DNA of 64,000 bases, from NCBI GenBank assembly GCA_048268845.1, contig JBLWUQ010000002.1:1-64000 (forward strand), written 5' to 3'. A program made the translations under genes and the position numbers. Shown here in pieces: positions 62,831 through 64,000 of this stretch (position 1 is its first letter; every line of letters starts with the position of its first letter). The stretch is from Muriiphilus sp048268845. Its GTDB lineage: Bacteria; Pseudomonadota; Alphaproteobacteria; Rhodobacterales; Rhodobacteraceae. The notes beneath the pieces were generated by a model that was given only the letters and a program-made list of their open reading frames with translations, had not been told where the DNA came from and searched no databases.

Positions 62831-62865
62831 TGTCCGCCGCGCCGGTTGTCCTGGCGCGGCGGACA
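62831..62865 (+). terminator. Strong hairpin between HisC-like and GMC genes
   Basis: TGTCCGCCGCGCC (62831-62843) and GGCGCGGCGGACA (62853-62865) form a perfect 13-bp stem with a 9-base loop. No T run follows and the next gene starts 25 bases later, so this may be partial termination or message processing rather than a full stop. Confidence 0.65.
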
Positions 62866-62889
62866 TCATGATCCAACGGAGCGGTGTCG

Positions 62890-64000
62890 ATGCCGAGCGC
62901 GAATTTTGACGTCATTGTCGTTGGCGGCGGTTCGGCGGGGGCTGTCGCCGCTGCCCGTCTGGCCGACGATCCTGCCCGCAAGGTCTGTCTGATCGAGGCG
63001 GGAGGGCGCGGCGACAACCTGCTGTTCCGGATGCCGATCATGGCGGGGGTGATGTTCCGTCAGAAATTCGCCAACTGGTTTTACCATACCGAACCCGATC
63101 CCGGACTTGACGGTCGCAGCCTGTTCTGGCCGCGTGGCAAGGCGCTCGGGGGCTCGTCGGTCATCAACGGCATGATCTATGTGCGCGGCCTTCCGCAGGA
63201 CTACCAGCGATGGGCCGACAGCGGGTTGCCGGGGTGGAACTGGCAGAGTTTGCAGCCCTATTTCGACCGGTCGGTGGAATATGTGCCGCCGCACCAGCGC
63301 TTTACCCCATGCGGCAAGGTTCCGGTCAGCCGCGCCGCGCCGTCAAATCCACTGTTTGACGTCTTCATCGAGGCCGGGCGTCAGGCCGGCTGGCCGGTGA
63401 CCGATGATTTCAACCGAGATCCCTATGGCGTCGGTCGGTTTCATTTCAACATCGCCAACGGCGAGCGCTGGAGCACCGGACGCGCCATGCTACAGAACCC
63501 TCCGTCGAACCTGACGGTCATGACGCATTGCCAGGTCACGAGGCTGATCCTCGAGAAAACGCGGATAGCGGGCGTCGAGTTGCGCCGCGGCCGCGATCTG
63601 GAGCGGCTCTCGGCGCCGCAGGTGGTGCTGTCCGCCGGGGCGATCAACTCGCCCTTGCTGTTGATGCATTCGGGCATCGGCCCGGCTGAGCATCTGTCGT
63701 CGCTCGGTATCGCGGTTGAACACGATCTGCCCGGCGTCGGCGAGAACCTTCAGGACCATCTGCTGATCCGGGTGGAACATTCCTGCACCCAACCGATCAC
63801 GCTGCACAACCTCGTGCGCATGGACCGCGCCTTTCTCGCTGGCGCGCGGGCAGTGCTGTTCAAGACCGGCCCGGCCACGAGCTTTCCACTGGAAGCCGGC
63901 GCCTATATCAAGAGCAGCCCAGATGAGCCAATCCCCGATCTTCAGGCGCAGTTCCTGCCGGGGCTGACCGCCGCGGCGCTGCGATTGCCGTTCACCGGCA
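62890..64000 (+). CDS. GMC-family FAD-dependent oxidoreductase, 3' end outside window
   Basis: The first 370 codons of a second GMC oxidoreductase. The FAD motif FDVIVVGGGSAGAVAAARLA is at the start, GKALGGSSVINGMIYVRGLP follows, and LSAGAINSPLLLMHSGIGPA and DLPGVGENLQDHLLIRVEHS are further on. The C-terminal His/Asn catalytic pair lies beyond position 64000. It is about as related in layout to choline dehydrogenase as the GMC protein at 53049, but clearly a different protein. GGAG lies about a dozen bases before the ATG. It belongs to the MmgE/PrpD and HisC-like gene set by direction and spacing. Likely job: oxidation of an alcohol group in the same pathway. Confidence 0.9.
   Translation, partial: MPSANFDVIVVGGGSAGAVAAARLADDPARKVCLIEAGGRGDNLLFRMPIMAGVMFRQKFANWFYHTEPDPGLDGRSLFWPRGKALGGSSVINGMIYVRGLPQDYQRWADSGLPGWNWQSLQPYFDRSVEYVPPHQRFTPCGKVPVSRAAPSNPLFDVFIEAGRQAGWPVTDDFNRDPYGVGRFHFNIANGERWSTGRAMLQNPPSNLTVMTHCQVTRLILEKTRIAGVELRRGRDLERLSAPQVVLSAGAINSPLLLMHSGIGPAEHLSSLGIAVEHDLPGVGENLQDHLLIRVEHSCTQPITLHNLVRMDRAFLAGARAVLFKTGPATSFPLEAGAYIKSSPDEPIPDLQAQFLPGLTAAALRLPFTG

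Noticed and set aside
1..64000. CRISPR array or rRNA genes
   Set aside because: No regularly spaced direct repeats and no recognisable 16S, 23S or 5S segments were seen on reading through the window.

Overview
The window looks like a high-GC alphaproteobacterial replicon, most probably Rhodobacterales (Roseobacter group). This is inferred from the GC-rich coding style, the TRAP transporter, the group-2 Mrp antiporter operon with a fused A/B subunit, a sorAB-type sulfite dehydrogenase, several amine-oriented catabolic operons and IS21/IS5-family relics. No rRNA, complete tRNA or CRISPR array is visible, so placement rests on protein content alone.

Bases 1 to about 7,600 are a decayed mobile region. 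They hold a 5'-damaged IS21 (istB runs off the left edge), a nonsense-interrupted double helix-turn-helix gene, three tyrosine-recombinase genes (one full length but with Asp where the catalytic Tyr is expected, two broken), an AlpA-type regulator and a 3' fragment of tRNA-Phe that looks like an attachment site. Bases 8,092 to 11,158 are a copper module: a CueR/HmrR-type promoter, a CopA ATPase, a CopZ-like protein lacking one metal-binding Cys, and a cytochrome c. An IS5 relic, a DHA2 drug-efflux protein and an accessory block follow. That block (14,101-20,902) has two unidentified small genes and an overlapping pair encoding an AddB-like nuclease and an AddA/RecB-like helicase-nuclease.

From 21,369 onward the DNA is mostly orderly operons. 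The minus-strand set 21,369-29,267 (iron alcohol dehydrogenase, aldehyde dehydrogenase, glutamine-synthetase-like ligase, TRAP dctPMQ, N-formylglutamate amidohydrolase-like enzyme), with a divergent RpiR regulator, reads as a complete route for importing an amino alcohol, gamma-glutamylating it, oxidising it and hydrolysing the product. Then come a DUF924 protein, a GNAT acetyltransferase, mrpACDEFG (32,692-38,616) and sorAB (38,709-40,467).

A short relic zone at 40,787-41,715 carries an lpd 3' fragment and an IS5 relic. It is followed by a seven-gene minus-strand operon (50,607 down to 41,842): aldehyde dehydrogenase, trimethylamine-dehydrogenase-like flavoprotein, PotABCD-type transporter and a histone-deacetylase-like amidohydrolase. 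This suggests uptake and breakdown of acetylated or methylated polyamine-like compounds.

The right end (51,277-64,000) has another aldehyde dehydrogenase divergent from a GMC oxidoreductase and a ribose-type ABC transporter, then a MocR regulator divergent from MmgE/PrpD, a HisC-like aminotransferase and a second GMC oxidoreductase cut by the window edge. Substrates of these operons are inferred from gene combinations and are not proven by sequence.
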